Shown piece by piece: positions 1 through 9,061 of a stretch of 64,000 nt of DNA. Origin of the DNA: Luoshenia tenuis (GTDB lineage Bacteria; Bacillota; Clostridia; Christensenellales; GCA-900066905); NCBI RefSeq assembly GCF_014384745.1, contig NZ_JACRSO010000001.1:806001-870000 (forward strand), read 5' to 3'. Every line of letters starts with the position of its first letter. Position 1 is the first letter of the stretch. The notes under the pieces were generated by a model, which was not told where the DNA came from, did not search any database, and saw only the letters and a program-made list of their open reading frames with translations. The position numbers were made by a program, and so were the translations under genes.

Positions 1-56
1 ATAAATTCTTCATAGTTTGAATCACGCACTTCTAAAAGTCTTAAGATTTCGTGCAT
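1..56 (-). CDS. Partial 5' end of a gene downstream of the RHS toxin; candidate immunity protein
   Basis: On the minus strand an ATG at 54-56 opens a frame that stays open to the window edge, giving 18 residues beginning MHEILRLLEV. AGAGGA lies a few bases upstream as a plausible ribosome binding site. It starts about 57 bases after the stop of the RHS C-terminal gene, on the same strand. That is the usual place for the immunity gene of a polymorphic toxin. The function is inferred from position only, because too little protein is visible to assign a family. Confidence 0.5.
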   Translation of the reverse strand, partial: MHEILRLLEVRDSNYEEF

Positions 57-113
57 TATTACTATCCTCTCATCAGGTATTTGCTAAAAGCTTCCTAATT
101 AATCTTTGTTGTC

Positions 114-1331
114 CTATTCCATATAATACCATATATGATTGGTATGCGCAGTACTAAGATGATAGTGGTCTAAATAGCCATCTTCCCATGAACCATGCGC
201 TTTATCCCAAATTGCAGTAGGGTAATATTTCACGACAGCAATAGCGGCAGAGCGGTTGATGCAGACAATATCTCCACCACTATCAATCACTTTCCGTGCC
301 TCTGTGTAAGTTAAAGCCTTGAGAGGTACAACCTGTTTAGCTATAATTTTGGCACTCCAATACTGCGGTGCATTTTTATTTTTAGGAATCGCTTGTGTAT
401 TTTCTTTGGTTTTAGCTTTTGATGTTGGTTTTGCTCTAGTCTGAATTTTCGATTTAGTTGACCCTAAAATACCTGATCCGACACAATATAGTCCCAATAT
501 TACCGTGCCAACAACTGCTACAGCGTCTAATACAGGTAGCGCTCCATCATATGATGGCAGTTGCCATAAAAACTGAAACGCTTGTCTCGATGCGTTAAAT
601 GCTTCCTGTATATTGCTCCAAGCTTGGCCATAAGGATCTTCTCTTGCTACCGGATTATTTCCACAGTAGCTGTACATATTCGTGCCGCCGATACCCTGCC
701 CAGTCGAAACAAGACCGTCCGCGTTGATATACCGCCCAGTCGCCGGATCGTAGTACCGGCTGAGCAGGTAATAAAGTCCCGTTTCCTCGTCATACACATA
801 GCCGCGGTAACGGAAAGGATTAAGCGATACGATCTTGGCATCGCCCGTAGTTTGCAAAGGCTTTCCCCAGGCATCATAGCTATACTGACCAATGATATTT
901 GCATTTTGATCTACCAGCGCGACAATATCGTTTTGGCCATTGCGTACGTAGTAGTAGGGCGTACCATTGTGCAGTACGCCAAACACTGCACCTGCTTCAT
1001 CGTAAAGGAAGTCTAGCGCGTCATCTCCTTTTTCCATCCGCAGGATTTGATCGCCTGCGGTATAATACTTTGTCTCCACTCCGTTGACCGTTTTGCTGAT
1101 GCGCACGCCATCTGCATCGTAATCAAAGGAGAGGGTGCTGCCGCTCTTGCTCATACCAGCCAGCTGGCGGCCATGCTCCCACATCATTGTATAGCCTTTG
1201 TAAGAAGTAGGGTAGTACCAATTCCGTCTGGTTCTGCTCCAATTCAGCTTCTTTCTGAATCGCTTGTTCAGCTTCGAGGCGATCTGCCTCTGCTTGCAAC
1301 ACGCCAAAGCCAAAGGATATTTTATGCCCAT
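114..1331 (-). CDS. RHS/YD-repeat protein C-terminal portion with variable toxin-like tail
   Basis: 405-residue frame. From about residue 41 it reads as RHS sequence: YD-type repeats, then the RHS-associated core at about 185-235 (YYDPATGRYINADG, SYCGNNPV, DPYG). After the core comes a variable tail with a hydrophobic stretch (about 267-290), a basic linker (about 293-318) and a final domain of about 85 residues with DHYH and HIWYY near the end. Full RHS proteins usually exceed 1000 residues; the core forms the plug of the shell and the tail is typically a cargo toxin. The first 40 residues do not look like RHS and probably arise from a frame break, so the true start is uncertain and the gene is probably an orphan or decayed C-terminus. 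The tail fold is not identified with certainty. Confidence 0.75.
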   Translation of the reverse strand: MGIKYPLALACCKQRQIASKLNKRFRKKLNWSRTRRNWYYPTSYKGYTMMWEHGRQLAGMSKSGSTLSFDYDADGVRISKTVNGVETKYYTAGDQILRMEKGDDALDFLYDEAGAVFGVLHNGTPYYYVRNGQNDIVALVDQNANIIGQYSYDAWGKPLQTTGDAKIVSLNPFRYRGYVYDEETGLYYLLSRYYDPATGRYINADGLVSTGQGIGGTNMYSYCGNNPVAREDPYGQAWSNIQEAFNASRQAFQFLWQLPSYDGALPVLDAVAVVGTVILGLYCVGSGILGSTKSKIQTRAKPTSKAKTKENTQAIPKNKNAPQYWSAKIIAKQVVPLKALTYTEARKVIDSGGDIVCINRSAAIAVVKYYPTAIWDKAHGSWEDGYLDHYHLSTAHTNHIWYYME

Positions 1332-1660
1332 CAGACTCCATCTGCACTAATGACGGTGCCTGCGCTTGTCCAGCAAAGGTTACGCTGCTATCCCCTGCTG
1401 GTTTGTATAGCCTTGGTTTGTGTGCTACTAAAAGTTCTTGCAGAGGCGCTGTTCTCCTGAGTACCCTGTACGGGGGTGAGTGTATTATCGATATCTACCC
1501 ATTCATCGCTTTCTTTATAATGAACAGGCATCTTGTATTGCAGAACTCTGGCAGGATGAAGTTGCGACACACCATTCTGAAAGAAGTCTGTAAACCATGT
1601 CATTACCGAGGCTCTGTGGGGCAGCAAAATATCCCCGGCCACCATCAGCGAGCTGAACAA
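1212..1660 (-). pseudogene. Frameshifted N-terminal remnant of the RHS gene
   Basis: Upstream of the RHS C-terminal frame, two other minus-strand frames carry pieces typical of the N-terminal region of Clostridia RHS proteins. One has PVHYKESDEWVDIDNTL (about 1480-1545). The other has AGQAQAPSLVQMESDGHKI (about 1310-1385). A frame change near 1400-1430 separates them. A second break near 1205-1220 joins this remnant directly to the late-repeat sequence PTSYKGYTMMWEHGR. Nearly all central repeats are therefore missing. I read this as an internal deletion plus frameshifts in a once full-length RHS gene. Confidence 0.6.
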
Positions 1661-1872
1661 GAAATCCTATGTCCACACCAAGGCTTGACGGAACCGTCCT
1701 TTGCAGGGATGAAATATCCATACGTTTATTTGGGCGGTATCTACCTGCAACGCAACTGGGGCAGAGCGTACGAAAACATTGTGATTTTGGTCGTCCTCCC
1801 TCGCCCGGCTATTTTTTCTGTCGGTGTGGGTTTTTCTCAAGCCCCGCCCCACAAGAGGGGAGTTTTTAGGCA

Positions 1873-1908
1873 TAAAAAATCCCTCAAACCATTGTGGTTC
1901 AAGGGATT
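1873..1908 (-). terminator. Intrinsic terminator after tRNA-Thr
   Basis: On the minus strand AATCCCT pairs with AGGGATT through an extended stem around a short loop, and a T-run follows (1874-1880). It sits immediately 3' of the tRNA gene. Confidence 0.75.
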
Positions 1909-1914
1909 CATGAT

Positions 1915-1990
<76 letters not shown>

Positions 1991-2019
1991 ACGCTCTTCT
2001 GCCCGCAGACAGCATATTT

Positions 2020-2048
2020 ATTATACCGGGAGGGCTTATAAAATGCAA
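2020..2048 (-). promoter_or_regulatory. Promoter of tRNA-Thr
   Basis: Minus strand: TTGCAT (2043-2048), 17-base spacer, TATAAT (2020-2025), about 30 bases ahead of the tRNA 5' end. Confidence 0.65.
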
Positions 2049-2195
2049 GAGAAATATCGCTGAAATCTTGGGTTTTTTATCGGAATATTTATCTTAGTCT
2101 TTCGTATTAATATTTCATCAAAGTACGGCTCGCGCTGCCGCACTCTTTCACATTGCAATGCCTGCCCTTCGCTTCCCCCATAGGCGCGCCGTATG

Positions 2196-2204
2196 GTATA
2201 ATTG
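2196..2204 (+). promoter_or_regulatory. Extended -10 promoter for the AEC transporter
   Basis: TGGTATAAT lies about 45 bases before the start codon. The TG one base before the hexamer fits an extended -10, and no good -35 is visible. Confidence 0.5.
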
Positions 2205-2247
2205 AAAAGCTTGAACCATTTAAATTTAAAAGCGAGGCGCGCATGTC

Positions 2248-3171
2248 ATGACGGATATTGGAATGATCTTAGGTCAGGTAGCCATCCTCTTTATCATCAT
2301 GTTGGTGGGGGTGATCGCCCGCAAGACCAAGATCTTAAGCGATGCGGGGTTGGGCGCCATGAGCCAGCTGGCCCTGTTTGTAACGGTGCCCTGCATGGTT
2401 TTGGTCTCCTTCCAAAGCGAATTTTCCCAGCAGCTGCTATTGGATATGGGCCATGCCGTGGCCTGGTCGCTGGGGGTACACATCGTCATGTGGCTGCTGG
2501 GCAAAAAAATCTTTAACCGGTTTGCCCTCAATCAGCGCAAACCTCTGCAATTTGCCGCCATCTTTTCCAACGCGGCCTTTATGGGTTATCCGGTGCTCCA
2601 GGCCATCTTCGGCGAGACCGGGCTGCTGCTAGGCTCCATGTACACCGCCATCTTCAATATCTTCCTTTGGACGGTGGGGATGAGCATTTTCTCCGGGTCT
2701 GAAAAGGAGGACCGCAAGGCCGCCATCAAGCGCGTGTTGCTCAATCCAGGCACTATCGCCACAGTACTGGGGCTTGTGATGTTTGTATTTTCCATTAAAT
2801 TACCCGATATGCCCATGCAGGCGCTGAGCATGCTGGGCAATATGACTACGCCGCTATCCATGCTCATCGTGGGTGCGCGGCTGGCCGATGTGCGCATCAA
2901 AGAGGCCTTTGCCGGCGCGGGGGTCTACCTGGCCTGCGCGCTGCGGCTGGTAGCCATCCCCCTGATCCTGATGGGATTGATGAAGCTGTGCCGGGTCCCG
3001 CCGCTGGCCATGGGGGTGGTCACCATCCAGGCGGCCATGCCTATCGCCGCCAATACGGCCATGTTTGCCGAGATGTTCGGCGGGGATGCGCCCTTTGCCT
3101 CGCGGCTGGTATTTTTATCCACGCTGCTCTCCATTATTACGATACCGGTATTCATGCTTCTGGTCGCCTGA
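2248..3171 (+). CDS. AEC-family (auxin efflux carrier-like) transporter
   Basis: 307-residue integral membrane protein with about ten hydrophobic segments in two halves, the size and pattern of the AEC/MleP family. Conserved features include the N-terminal GVIARKTKILSDAG region, FSNAAFMGYPVL near residue 110, and the C-terminal AMPIAANTAMFAEMFGG. Family members export or exchange small organic acids or amino acids in Gram-positive bacteria, but the substrate cannot be told here. The start at 2248 is preceded by GAGG. A nearer upstream ATG (2243) is followed at once by a stop. The gene lies 27 bases upstream of a P-loop kinase and may be co-transcribed with it. Confidence 0.88.
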   Translation: MTDIGMILGQVAILFIIMLVGVIARKTKILSDAGLGAMSQLALFVTVPCMVLVSFQSEFSQQLLLDMGHAVAWSLGVHIVMWLLGKKIFNRFALNQRKPLQFAAIFSNAAFMGYPVLQAIFGETGLLLGSMYTAIFNIFLWTVGMSIFSGSEKEDRKAAIKRVLLNPGTIATVLGLVMFVFSIKLPDMPMQALSMLGNMTTPLSMLIVGARLADVRIKEAFAGAGVYLACALRLVAIPLILMGLMKLCRVPPLAMGVVTIQAAMPIAANTAMFAEMFGGDAPFASRLVFLSTLLSIITIPVFMLLVA

Positions 3172-3198
3172 GCGGTAAAAAAGGAGGGCTTTTCCCAA

Positions 3199-3714
3199 AT
3201 GAAAAAGAAATTGATCCTGATCGGCGGCACGATGGGCGTAGGCAAGACCGCCACCAGCCGGGAACTGCACAAGCTGCTTTCGCCCAGTGCGTTTTTGGAT
3301 GGGGACTGGTGTTGGGACCTGAACCCCTTTGTCGTCAACGAAGAAAACAAAGCCATGGCGATGGACCATATCCGCCACCTGCTTCGGGGCTTTCTGACCA
3401 ATTCCGGGCTGGACTATGTGATCTTTTGCTGGGTCATGCACCAACAGCAAATTATCGACGACATCCTGCGCGGCTTGGAGCCGCTGGACTTTGACCTGCT
3501 GAACATCAGCCTGACCTGCCAGCCCCAGGCGCTGCGCGCCCGCTTCCAAAGGGACGCACAGGCCGGCCTGCGCCAGGCGGATGCGGCGCAAGGCAGTATC
3601 GCCCGCCTGCCGCTATACGATCTTTTGGACACGATCAAGCTGGATGTCACTGCCATCAGCCCTCTTCAGGCGGCAACGCAGATCGCCCAATGGGCGCAGA
3701 CGCCGCCGGCATAA
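3199..3714 (+). CDS. P-loop ATPase/kinase-like protein
   Basis: 171 residues with a clear Walker A at 9-17 (GGTMGVGKT). FLDGDWCWDLNP, about 25 residues later, fits the substrate-binding DGD region of small nucleotide or shikimate-type kinases. The C-terminal part has arginines (LRARFQRD) typical of a lid. The exact substrate is unknown; annotation as AAA/nucleotide-kinase-like is as far as the sequence goes. A strong AAGGAGGG site precedes the ATG, and a stem-loop terminator follows directly. Confidence 0.75.
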   Translation: MKKKLILIGGTMGVGKTATSRELHKLLSPSAFLDGDWCWDLNPFVVNEENKAMAMDHIRHLLRGFLTNSGLDYVIFCWVMHQQQIIDDILRGLEPLDFDLLNISLTCQPQALRARFQRDAQAGLRQADAAQGSIARLPLYDLLDTIKLDVTAISPLQAATQIAQWAQTPPA

Positions 3715-3717
3715 ATC

Positions 3718-3750
3718 AAAAAGCCCTCCGCCAGTGCGGAGGGCTTTTTT
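3718..3750. terminator. Bidirectional intrinsic terminator
   Basis: AGCCCTCCGC pairs with GCGGAGGGCT around CAGT, flanked by A-run and T-run, so it can serve both the kinase gene and the convergent hydratase gene. Confidence 0.9.
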
Positions 3751-3767
3751 GTATCCATTTGGCTGAT

Positions 3768-5984
3768 TTATTCCTGCCCGTAATAGTTGATCAGGCAGCC
3801 GGCCAGGATGATGTCCCGCTCGTCCTCGGTCATCGCGGGCAGCTTCAGCGTGATCGGGCTGCGCTGGCCATCGCGGATCAATTCCGCCTGTACCGCATCC
3901 TTGCCGTCCTGCAGCGCCTCCCGGATGCCGGGCAGGTAGATCTTATCCCCCACCGCGATACCGGATTCGGACGCCCCATCCAGGATAAAGGGCAACATGC
4001 CCCAGTTGACCACGTTGGAGCGGTAGCGTTTGGTCGCATACTCGCCCGCAATATTGGCGCAGCCGCCCAATACGCGCTGGCAGGAGGCAGCCTGTTCGCG
4101 CGCCGAACCATCGCCCGGCTTTAAGGCAAACACCAGTGAACCAATGCCGGTATTCTCCGGCGCCGCATCGCCAAGGAAGGCCTTCACTTCCCCGTCAGCT
4201 TCGCCCTTGCGGCGTTTGAGTTCCAGCGCTTTGACCGCCTTTGCCCGGCCCACGTAGCCCGGGTCCTTGCGGGAAAGGGCGAACTCCGCCAGCCCCAAGG
4301 GGTTGGAGCGGTAAGAGGAGGTCTCGCCCGAGGGGATCAGCTCATCCGTCGTGGTGACCGGATCGTAAATGGCGCTGGCCACCTCCAGCATCAGGTTCTC
4401 CGGCAGGGCGATCTGCTCGGGCCAATCGGTAATATTGGGGCCAAAGACCAGTTCCTCCTCCGGATGGGCATGCCCCCAGCCCTGATAGACCCGGTTGTCG
4501 TAGATCGAAGCGTCGTAGGTATAGCTTAGATCCGGCGCATCATAATCCACGTCGGTCGCAGCGGTCAGCTTGCCGCCGTTCAGCGCCGTGGCGGCGATGG
4601 AACGCGCGTCCATCAGCGCCACGTAGGCCATCTGGTTGCCCGAGGGCTTGGACCCCTCGCGGTTGGGGAAGTTGCGCGTGGTATGGCGGATAGAAAGTCC
4701 GCCGTTGGCCGGAACATCGCCCGCGCCAAAGCAGGGCCCGCAGAAAGCCGAGCGCAGGATCGCGCCGCTCTCCATCAGCTGGGCCGCCGCGCCGCTTTTA
4801 AGCAGCGCCATAAACTGGGGCTGACTGGCCGGATAGACCGAGAGGTTGAATACCCCCTGGCCGATGGGCCGCCCGCGCAAAATGGCGTTGACCGTCATCA
4901 CGTTCTCATAAGTGCCGCCCGAGCAGCCGGCCACCACGCCCTGATCCACATACACCTCGCCGCCCTGCACCTTTTGCACCAGTCCGGGCAGCCCTTCGGC
5001 CTTGCCGAAGATGCCCTCGGCCTCTTTTTCCACGCCGCGCAGCAGGTCCTGCGCATTGGCCTTAAACTCCTCAATGGTATAGGCATTGCTGGGGTGGAAG
5101 GGCAGCGCGATCATGGGGCGCACCTTGTCTAAGTCCACCATCACCACGCCATCGTAGTACGCGCCCTCCTCCGGAGAAAGCTTGGCATAGCGCTCCTCCA
5201 GACCATGGGTTTGATACCAGCCGCGGGTCTGCTCATCCGTCTCCCAGATGGAGCTTAAGCAGGTGGTCTCCGTAGTCATCACATCGATACCGCTGCGGAA
5301 ATCCATCGTCAGGTTGCCGATGCCCGGGCCCACAAATTCCATCACCTTATTTTTTACAAAGCCATTTTTAAACACCGCGCGGATGATGGCCAGCGCCACA
5401 TCCTGCGGGCCTACACCCTTTTGGGGCTTGCCGCTCAAATACACCGCGATGACCGGCGGATAGGCGATATCGTAGGTCTTGCGGCACAGCTGCTTAACCA
5501 GCTCCGGGCCGCCCTCGCCCACGCCCATGGTGCCAAAAGCGCCATAGCGGGTATGGCTGTCGCTGCCCAGCAGCATGTAGCCGCAGCCGGCCATGCGCTC
5601 GCGCATGTACTGGTGGATGACCGCCTGATGCGGCGGCACGAAGATGCCGCCGTATTTACGCGCGGCGGACAGGCCGAACACATGGTCATCTTCATTAATG
5701 GTGCCGCCCACGGCGCACAGGCTGTTGTGGCAGTTGGTCAGCACATAGGGCAGCGGAAAGGCCTCCATGCCGCTGGCCCGGGCCGTCTGCACGATGCCCA
5801 CGTAGGTAATATCGTGGGATGCCATGGCGTCAAACTTGATCTTGAGCTCATCCATGTTCCCCGAAGTATTATGTTTTTCCAAGATACGGTAGGCCATGGT
5901 CTTTTCCCGCGCCGGCTTGCCCTCTTTTAAAGGCTCAAAAGCGCCGCCCCGGTACACGCGGCCTTCCGCGATTAAATTCACCAT
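3768..5984 (-). CDS. Aconitase-superfamily hydratase (YbhJ-like)
   Basis: 738 residues from the ATG at 5982-5984. That start is chosen because GGAGGG sits seven bases upstream and the longer frame has no such site. Aconitase features are present: TNCHNSLCAVGG, GSDSHTRYGAFGTMGVGEGG, the cluster cysteines in VVAGCSGGTYENV and SAFCGPCFGAGD, the NFPNREG loop, and a C-terminal swivel-type domain with WGMLPFIL. Such proteins bind a 4Fe-4S cluster and hydrate or dehydrate an organic acid. This branch is not classical AcnA/AcnB and its substrate is not established. The gene lies 49 bases after the acyltransferase-like gene on the same strand. Confidence 0.85.
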   Translation of the reverse strand: MVNLIAEGRVYRGGAFEPLKEGKPAREKTMAYRILEKHNTSGNMDELKIKFDAMASHDITYVGIVQTARASGMEAFPLPYVLTNCHNSLCAVGGTINEDDHVFGLSAARKYGGIFVPPHQAVIHQYMRERMAGCGYMLLGSDSHTRYGAFGTMGVGEGGPELVKQLCRKTYDIAYPPVIAVYLSGKPQKGVGPQDVALAIIRAVFKNGFVKNKVMEFVGPGIGNLTMDFRSGIDVMTTETTCLSSIWETDEQTRGWYQTHGLEERYAKLSPEEGAYYDGVVMVDLDKVRPMIALPFHPSNAYTIEEFKANAQDLLRGVEKEAEGIFGKAEGLPGLVQKVQGGEVYVDQGVVAGCSGGTYENVMTVNAILRGRPIGQGVFNLSVYPASQPQFMALLKSGAAAQLMESGAILRSAFCGPCFGAGDVPANGGLSIRHTTRNFPNREGSKPSGNQMAYVALMDARSIAATALNGGKLTAATDVDYDAPDLSYTYDASIYDNRVYQGWGHAHPEEELVFGPNITDWPEQIALPENLMLEVASAIYDPVTTTDELIPSGETSSYRSNPLGLAEFALSRKDPGYVGRAKAVKALELKRRKGEADGEVKAFLGDAAPENTGIGSLVFALKPGDGSAREQAASCQRVLGGCANIAGEYATKRYRSNVVNWGMLPFILDGASESGIAVGDKIYLPGIREALQDGKDAVQAELIRDGQRSPITLKLPAMTEDERDIILAGCLINYYGQE

Positions 5985-6033
5985 ATTTCGTCCCTCCATC
6001 TCAAATTGTCCCTTAAAACTTTCCTTCTCCATA

Positions 6034-6951
6034 TTACTGTATCGGGCGGTCCGCGTCAATAAGGCCATAGCGCCCCTTGGCAAACACCCCTACGCCCGCC
6101 CCTACCCTGCCGCCGGCAAGCACATAAGCTTTGACGCTGCGCTGCAAAGAGGTCTCCTCTTTGAAAAGTGCGGGGTCGGTCTGCGCCCCAAAGATCCAGC
6201 GGATATAATGGCAATCCTCTCTGTTAAACTCCAAAATCTGATAATCGCGCTGAAAGCGCAGTATCCGGGAAGCGGGCTTTAACAGCTTTTTAAGCTGGGG
6301 CGAAAGCATCCACGAATCGCAATAGAGCTTTTGGTAATCCCAATCCGGTGCAAACCGGGCAAAAAAGCCCTCCGCCCGTGCGTAAGCATCCGCAATGGCG
6401 GCCTCTGTCAGCACCGCGTCCCCCGGAATGTGCACCGAAAGCAGCTTTTCCCCCGGTGTCAACGCGGCTTCGCCCGCCCCAATGGCCAGGCCGGGATAGC
6501 GGAACCGCTCAAACTCCAGCGCCCCAATGCGGTAGATGCCGCCGCTTAACTGCCGCCAGATCCAGCCTTGGCCCTTAAAGCCCCAGCGGCCCTCCTGGGT
6601 ATAAAAATCCCGCACAAAGCGGGAAAGCGCAGCCAGCGTATCCATCGTCACCGACTCGGGGATGCCCATCTCCCCGTCCAACTGGCGCCTGCGCGCCGCG
6701 GCCGCCAGCAAGATGGCCAGCCATACCCAGGGCGCCCGCGCGCCGGTGGCCGCTACCACCGGTTCTATCGCCGCCACGCCCGCTGGGCCGGTGGCCCGGT
6801 CCAGTAGCAGCGGAAAGGCCCGCGCAATACTGGCGGGGTCAAACCGTCCATACTCGGGCAGGATGGCTTCCGTAGCCTTCGGCGGCATCCCGATAGCCGC
6901 GCAGAGCCGCGCCGCCGCATCCCGATCCCAATATTCCAAAATATCGATCAT
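6034..6951 (-). CDS. Acyltransferase-domain protein (GNAT-like N/C-terminal domain family)
   Basis: 305 residues. The N-terminal half is helical (about 1-115). The second half carries the family-typical GGIYRIGALEFERFRY, then LLSVHIPGDAVLTEAAIADAYARA and a C-terminal segment with DSWMLSPQLKKLL. These motifs match the uncharacterised acyltransferase family with GNAT-like C-terminal domain common in Clostridia. The acyl donor and acceptor are unknown. It is probably co-transcribed with the hydratase downstream. Confidence 0.7.
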   Translation of the reverse strand: MIDILEYWDRDAAARLCAAIGMPPKATEAILPEYGRFDPASIARAFPLLLDRATGPAGVAAIEPVVAATGARAPWVWLAILLAAAARRRQLDGEMGIPESVTMDTLAALSRFVRDFYTQEGRWGFKGQGWIWRQLSGGIYRIGALEFERFRYPGLAIGAGEAALTPGEKLLSVHIPGDAVLTEAAIADAYARAEGFFARFAPDWDYQKLYCDSWMLSPQLKKLLKPASRILRFQRDYQILEFNREDCHYIRWIFGAQTDPALFKEETSLQRSVKAYVLAGGRVGAGVGVFAKGRYGLIDADRPIQ

Positions 6952-7054
6952 GCCAAGCTCCCCCGTTTCCCAGCTGCGGGCCGCTTTGGGGCCGCGCCGC
7001 TTTTTATCTATATATATAATTATACCATAAATCCCGCTGGGGCGATAAGGGCGG

Positions 7055-7087
7055 CAAAAGGCCCCCGGTAAAGCCGGAGGCCTTTTG
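7055..7087. terminator. Intrinsic terminator at the end of the glt operon
   Basis: AAAAGGCC-CCGG pairs with CCGG-GGCCTTTT around a short loop, 13 bases beyond the stop of the GXGXG gene. The symmetric A/T tracts let it work in both directions. Confidence 0.8.
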
Positions 7088-7099
7088 TCCTGCCGCCCA

Positions 7100-7825
7100 T
7101 CAGTTGGGCGTGTAAAGTTGCCGATAGGGATTTTGTGTATTGGGCGTCAACAGGCAATAATCGTCCCGCATCAGCGCTTCGGCGTCCAGGCCAAAGGCCG
7201 CGCAGTACGCTTCAAGCAGCGGGCGCAATTCTGCTTTATCCTCTTCACAGGCCGTGTGGGCCGCTACCTGGGCGGGCAGCCCTTCCGGAGGCGTTTTGCA
7301 GCGGATATAGATCCGCCCGCCGTGCATGCCCGTACCGCAAAACGGGCCGACCGGCACCTGATCTTGCGTCCCCAGGCCCAGCACGACGATCACCCCGCCC
7401 GCCTGATATTCGCCCAAAAAGCTGCCCGTGCGCCCGCCGATGACCAGCGCCGGCACCTTTTGCTCATAAGCCTTCATATGGATACCCGCACGGTAGCCCG
7501 CATCCCCCTGCACAAAAATACGCCCGCCGCGCATGGCGTAACCGGTAGCGTCCCCGCAGGAACCGTGTACAGTGATGGTGCCAGCGTTCATGGTATTGCC
7601 TGTAGCTTCCTGGCAGTTGCCATATACCGTCACGCATCCGCCATCCAGGTAAGCGCCCAGGGCGTTGCCCGGCGTGCCGTGGATCTCCAATGCCTTATCC
7701 TCGCCCATGGCCGCAGCCAGGTAGCGCTGACCCACGCAATTTTCCACCTGAATGCTGGCGTCCGCACAATTTCTGATCTGGTCGTTGAGGTCCTTAAAAT
7801 GCATTCCGGATGCGTCAATGCGCAT
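7100..7825 (-). CDS. Glutamate synthase GXGXG-domain subunit (gltB3-type)
   Basis: 241 residues forming the right-handed beta-helix of the glutamate synthase alpha subunit C-terminus: repeated G-x-x-G units such as GNALGAYLDGG, GNCQEATGNTMNAG, GSCGDATGYAMRGG and GDAGYRAG. In split archaeal-type GOGAT this domain is a separate structural subunit. The frame starts inside the end of the FAD oxidoreductase gene (11-base overlap) with GGAGGGG ahead of the ATG. It is the last gene of a five-gene operon. Confidence 0.9.
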   Translation of the reverse strand: MRIDASGMHFKDLNDQIRNCADASIQVENCVGQRYLAAAMGEDKALEIHGTPGNALGAYLDGGCVTVYGNCQEATGNTMNAGTITVHGSCGDATGYAMRGGRIFVQGDAGYRAGIHMKAYEQKVPALVIGGRTGSFLGEYQAGGVIVVLGLGTQDQVPVGPFCGTGMHGGRIYIRCKTPPEGLPAQVAAHTACEEDKAELRPLLEAYCAAFGLDAEALMRDDYCLLTPNTQNPYRQLYTPN

Positions 7826-9056
7826 GGCTTACCCCTCCTAACATTTCTTTGCGCGCCTTTTGGGAAAAGGCCATCAGCTGCGGTTTTTCGCGGATCAGGT
7901 CAAAATCCAGGCTGTCAAGGGGCGTTTGATTCCGGATCAAGGCGGTATAGATCCCCGCGCGCCGCACATCTCCGATGATGATATAGCCGTTTAACCTTCC
8001 CTCTTTAATAAACAGCTTTTTGTATAGGCCTTCGCCTATCTGGAGATCCGCTTGGCCGTCGTAGCTTCCGGCGGTCACCATATGCAGGCCGAAAAAGCCG
8101 ATGGCATTCATGGCGATGGCTTTATCGTACGCCGCCTGCCCGCCCGCCATGTTGATGCCCGCGCACTCGCCCTGCATATAGGCGTTGGGCAGCAACGCCA
8201 AGATCTTGCTCTGGCCGGTGGTCACATCCAGCGATTGGGTACAATCGCCCGCGGCAAAGATATCCGGATCGTCCGTTCCGCAGCGCGCATCCGTTAAAAT
8301 TCCCCGTTCCACCGCCAGGCCGCAGCTCTTGGCCAGCCCCACATTGGGGCGCACGCCCACGGCCACCACCAATATGTCAAAGGCGAGTTCCTCCCCGTCG
8401 GTCAGGATCGCCCGGCTCCCCTCAAAGCAGTCCACGCTCTTGCCCAGGTGAAAGCGGATATCCCCCGCTTCTTCGATGTGGCGCTGCACCATCTGTGCGC
8501 CCTGCGCATCCAAAATACTGGGGAGGATGCGGTCAGCCATATCCACTACGTCGATGGCGGCCACCTTACCGGCGATGCCCTCCACGCACTTTAGGCCGAT
8601 CAGCCCCGCGCCCAGCACCAGCACCCGCCGGTCCCGCCGCAAAATACCCTGCAGCGCCTTGGCATCCTCCAGCGTCATAAAAGTATAGGCGCTGCGCACG
8701 CTGCTTAAGCCCTTGATAGGCGGGGTAAAGGGGCGCGAGCCGGTGGCGATCAGCAGCTTATCGTAGGGCAGCTTGCTTCCATCCTCCAAAATCACCTGCT
8801 TTTGCGCCCGGTCGATCTCCACGGCGCTGACGCCCAGGCGCGTTTGGCAGCCCATCTTATCATAAAAATCCGCCGGGCGGTAGCGCATCTTCTCCTCATC
8901 CGTCTTTCCGCATAGCAGGTAAGAGATCAGCGGACGGGCATAGGTATGTTCCCGCTCTTTGGAAACCAGGGTGATCTCCCCCGCCCTATCCAGGCTCCGG
9001 ATGCCCTCTACGCAGCCGATAGCCCCTGCAGCGTTGCCGATGATGACGTATCGCAT
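7815..9056 (-). CDS. NAD(P)/FAD-dependent oxidoreductase of the glt operon
   Basis: 413 residues from the ATG at 9054-9056, with AGAGG eight bases upstream. A GTG at 9063-9065 overlapping the previous stop is the alternative start. The N-terminal FAD dinucleotide fold reads YVIIGNAAGAIGCVEGIR, the NAD fold near residue 145 has VLVLGAGLIGLKCVEG, and the FAD C-terminal motif is DIFAAGDCTQSLDV. This is the NADH-rubredoxin/nitrite reductase type flavoprotein, not the usual GltD. It probably feeds electrons through the ferredoxin-like protein to the FMN synthase subunit. Confidence 0.88.
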   Translation of the reverse strand: MRYVIIGNAAGAIGCVEGIRSLDRAGEITLVSKEREHTYARPLISYLLCGKTDEEKMRYRPADFYDKMGCQTRLGVSAVEIDRAQKQVILEDGSKLPYDKLLIATGSRPFTPPIKGLSSVRSAYTFMTLEDAKALQGILRRDRRVLVLGAGLIGLKCVEGIAGKVAAIDVVDMADRILPSILDAQGAQMVQRHIEEAGDIRFHLGKSVDCFEGSRAILTDGEELAFDILVVAVGVRPNVGLAKSCGLAVERGILTDARCGTDDPDIFAAGDCTQSLDVTTGQSKILALLPNAYMQGECAGINMAGGQAAYDKAIAMNAIGFFGLHMVTAGSYDGQADLQIGEGLYKKLFIKEGRLNGYIIIGDVRRAGIYTALIRNQTPLDSLDFDLIREKPQLMAFSQKARKEMLGGVSHAH

Positions 9057-9061
9057 GTTCC

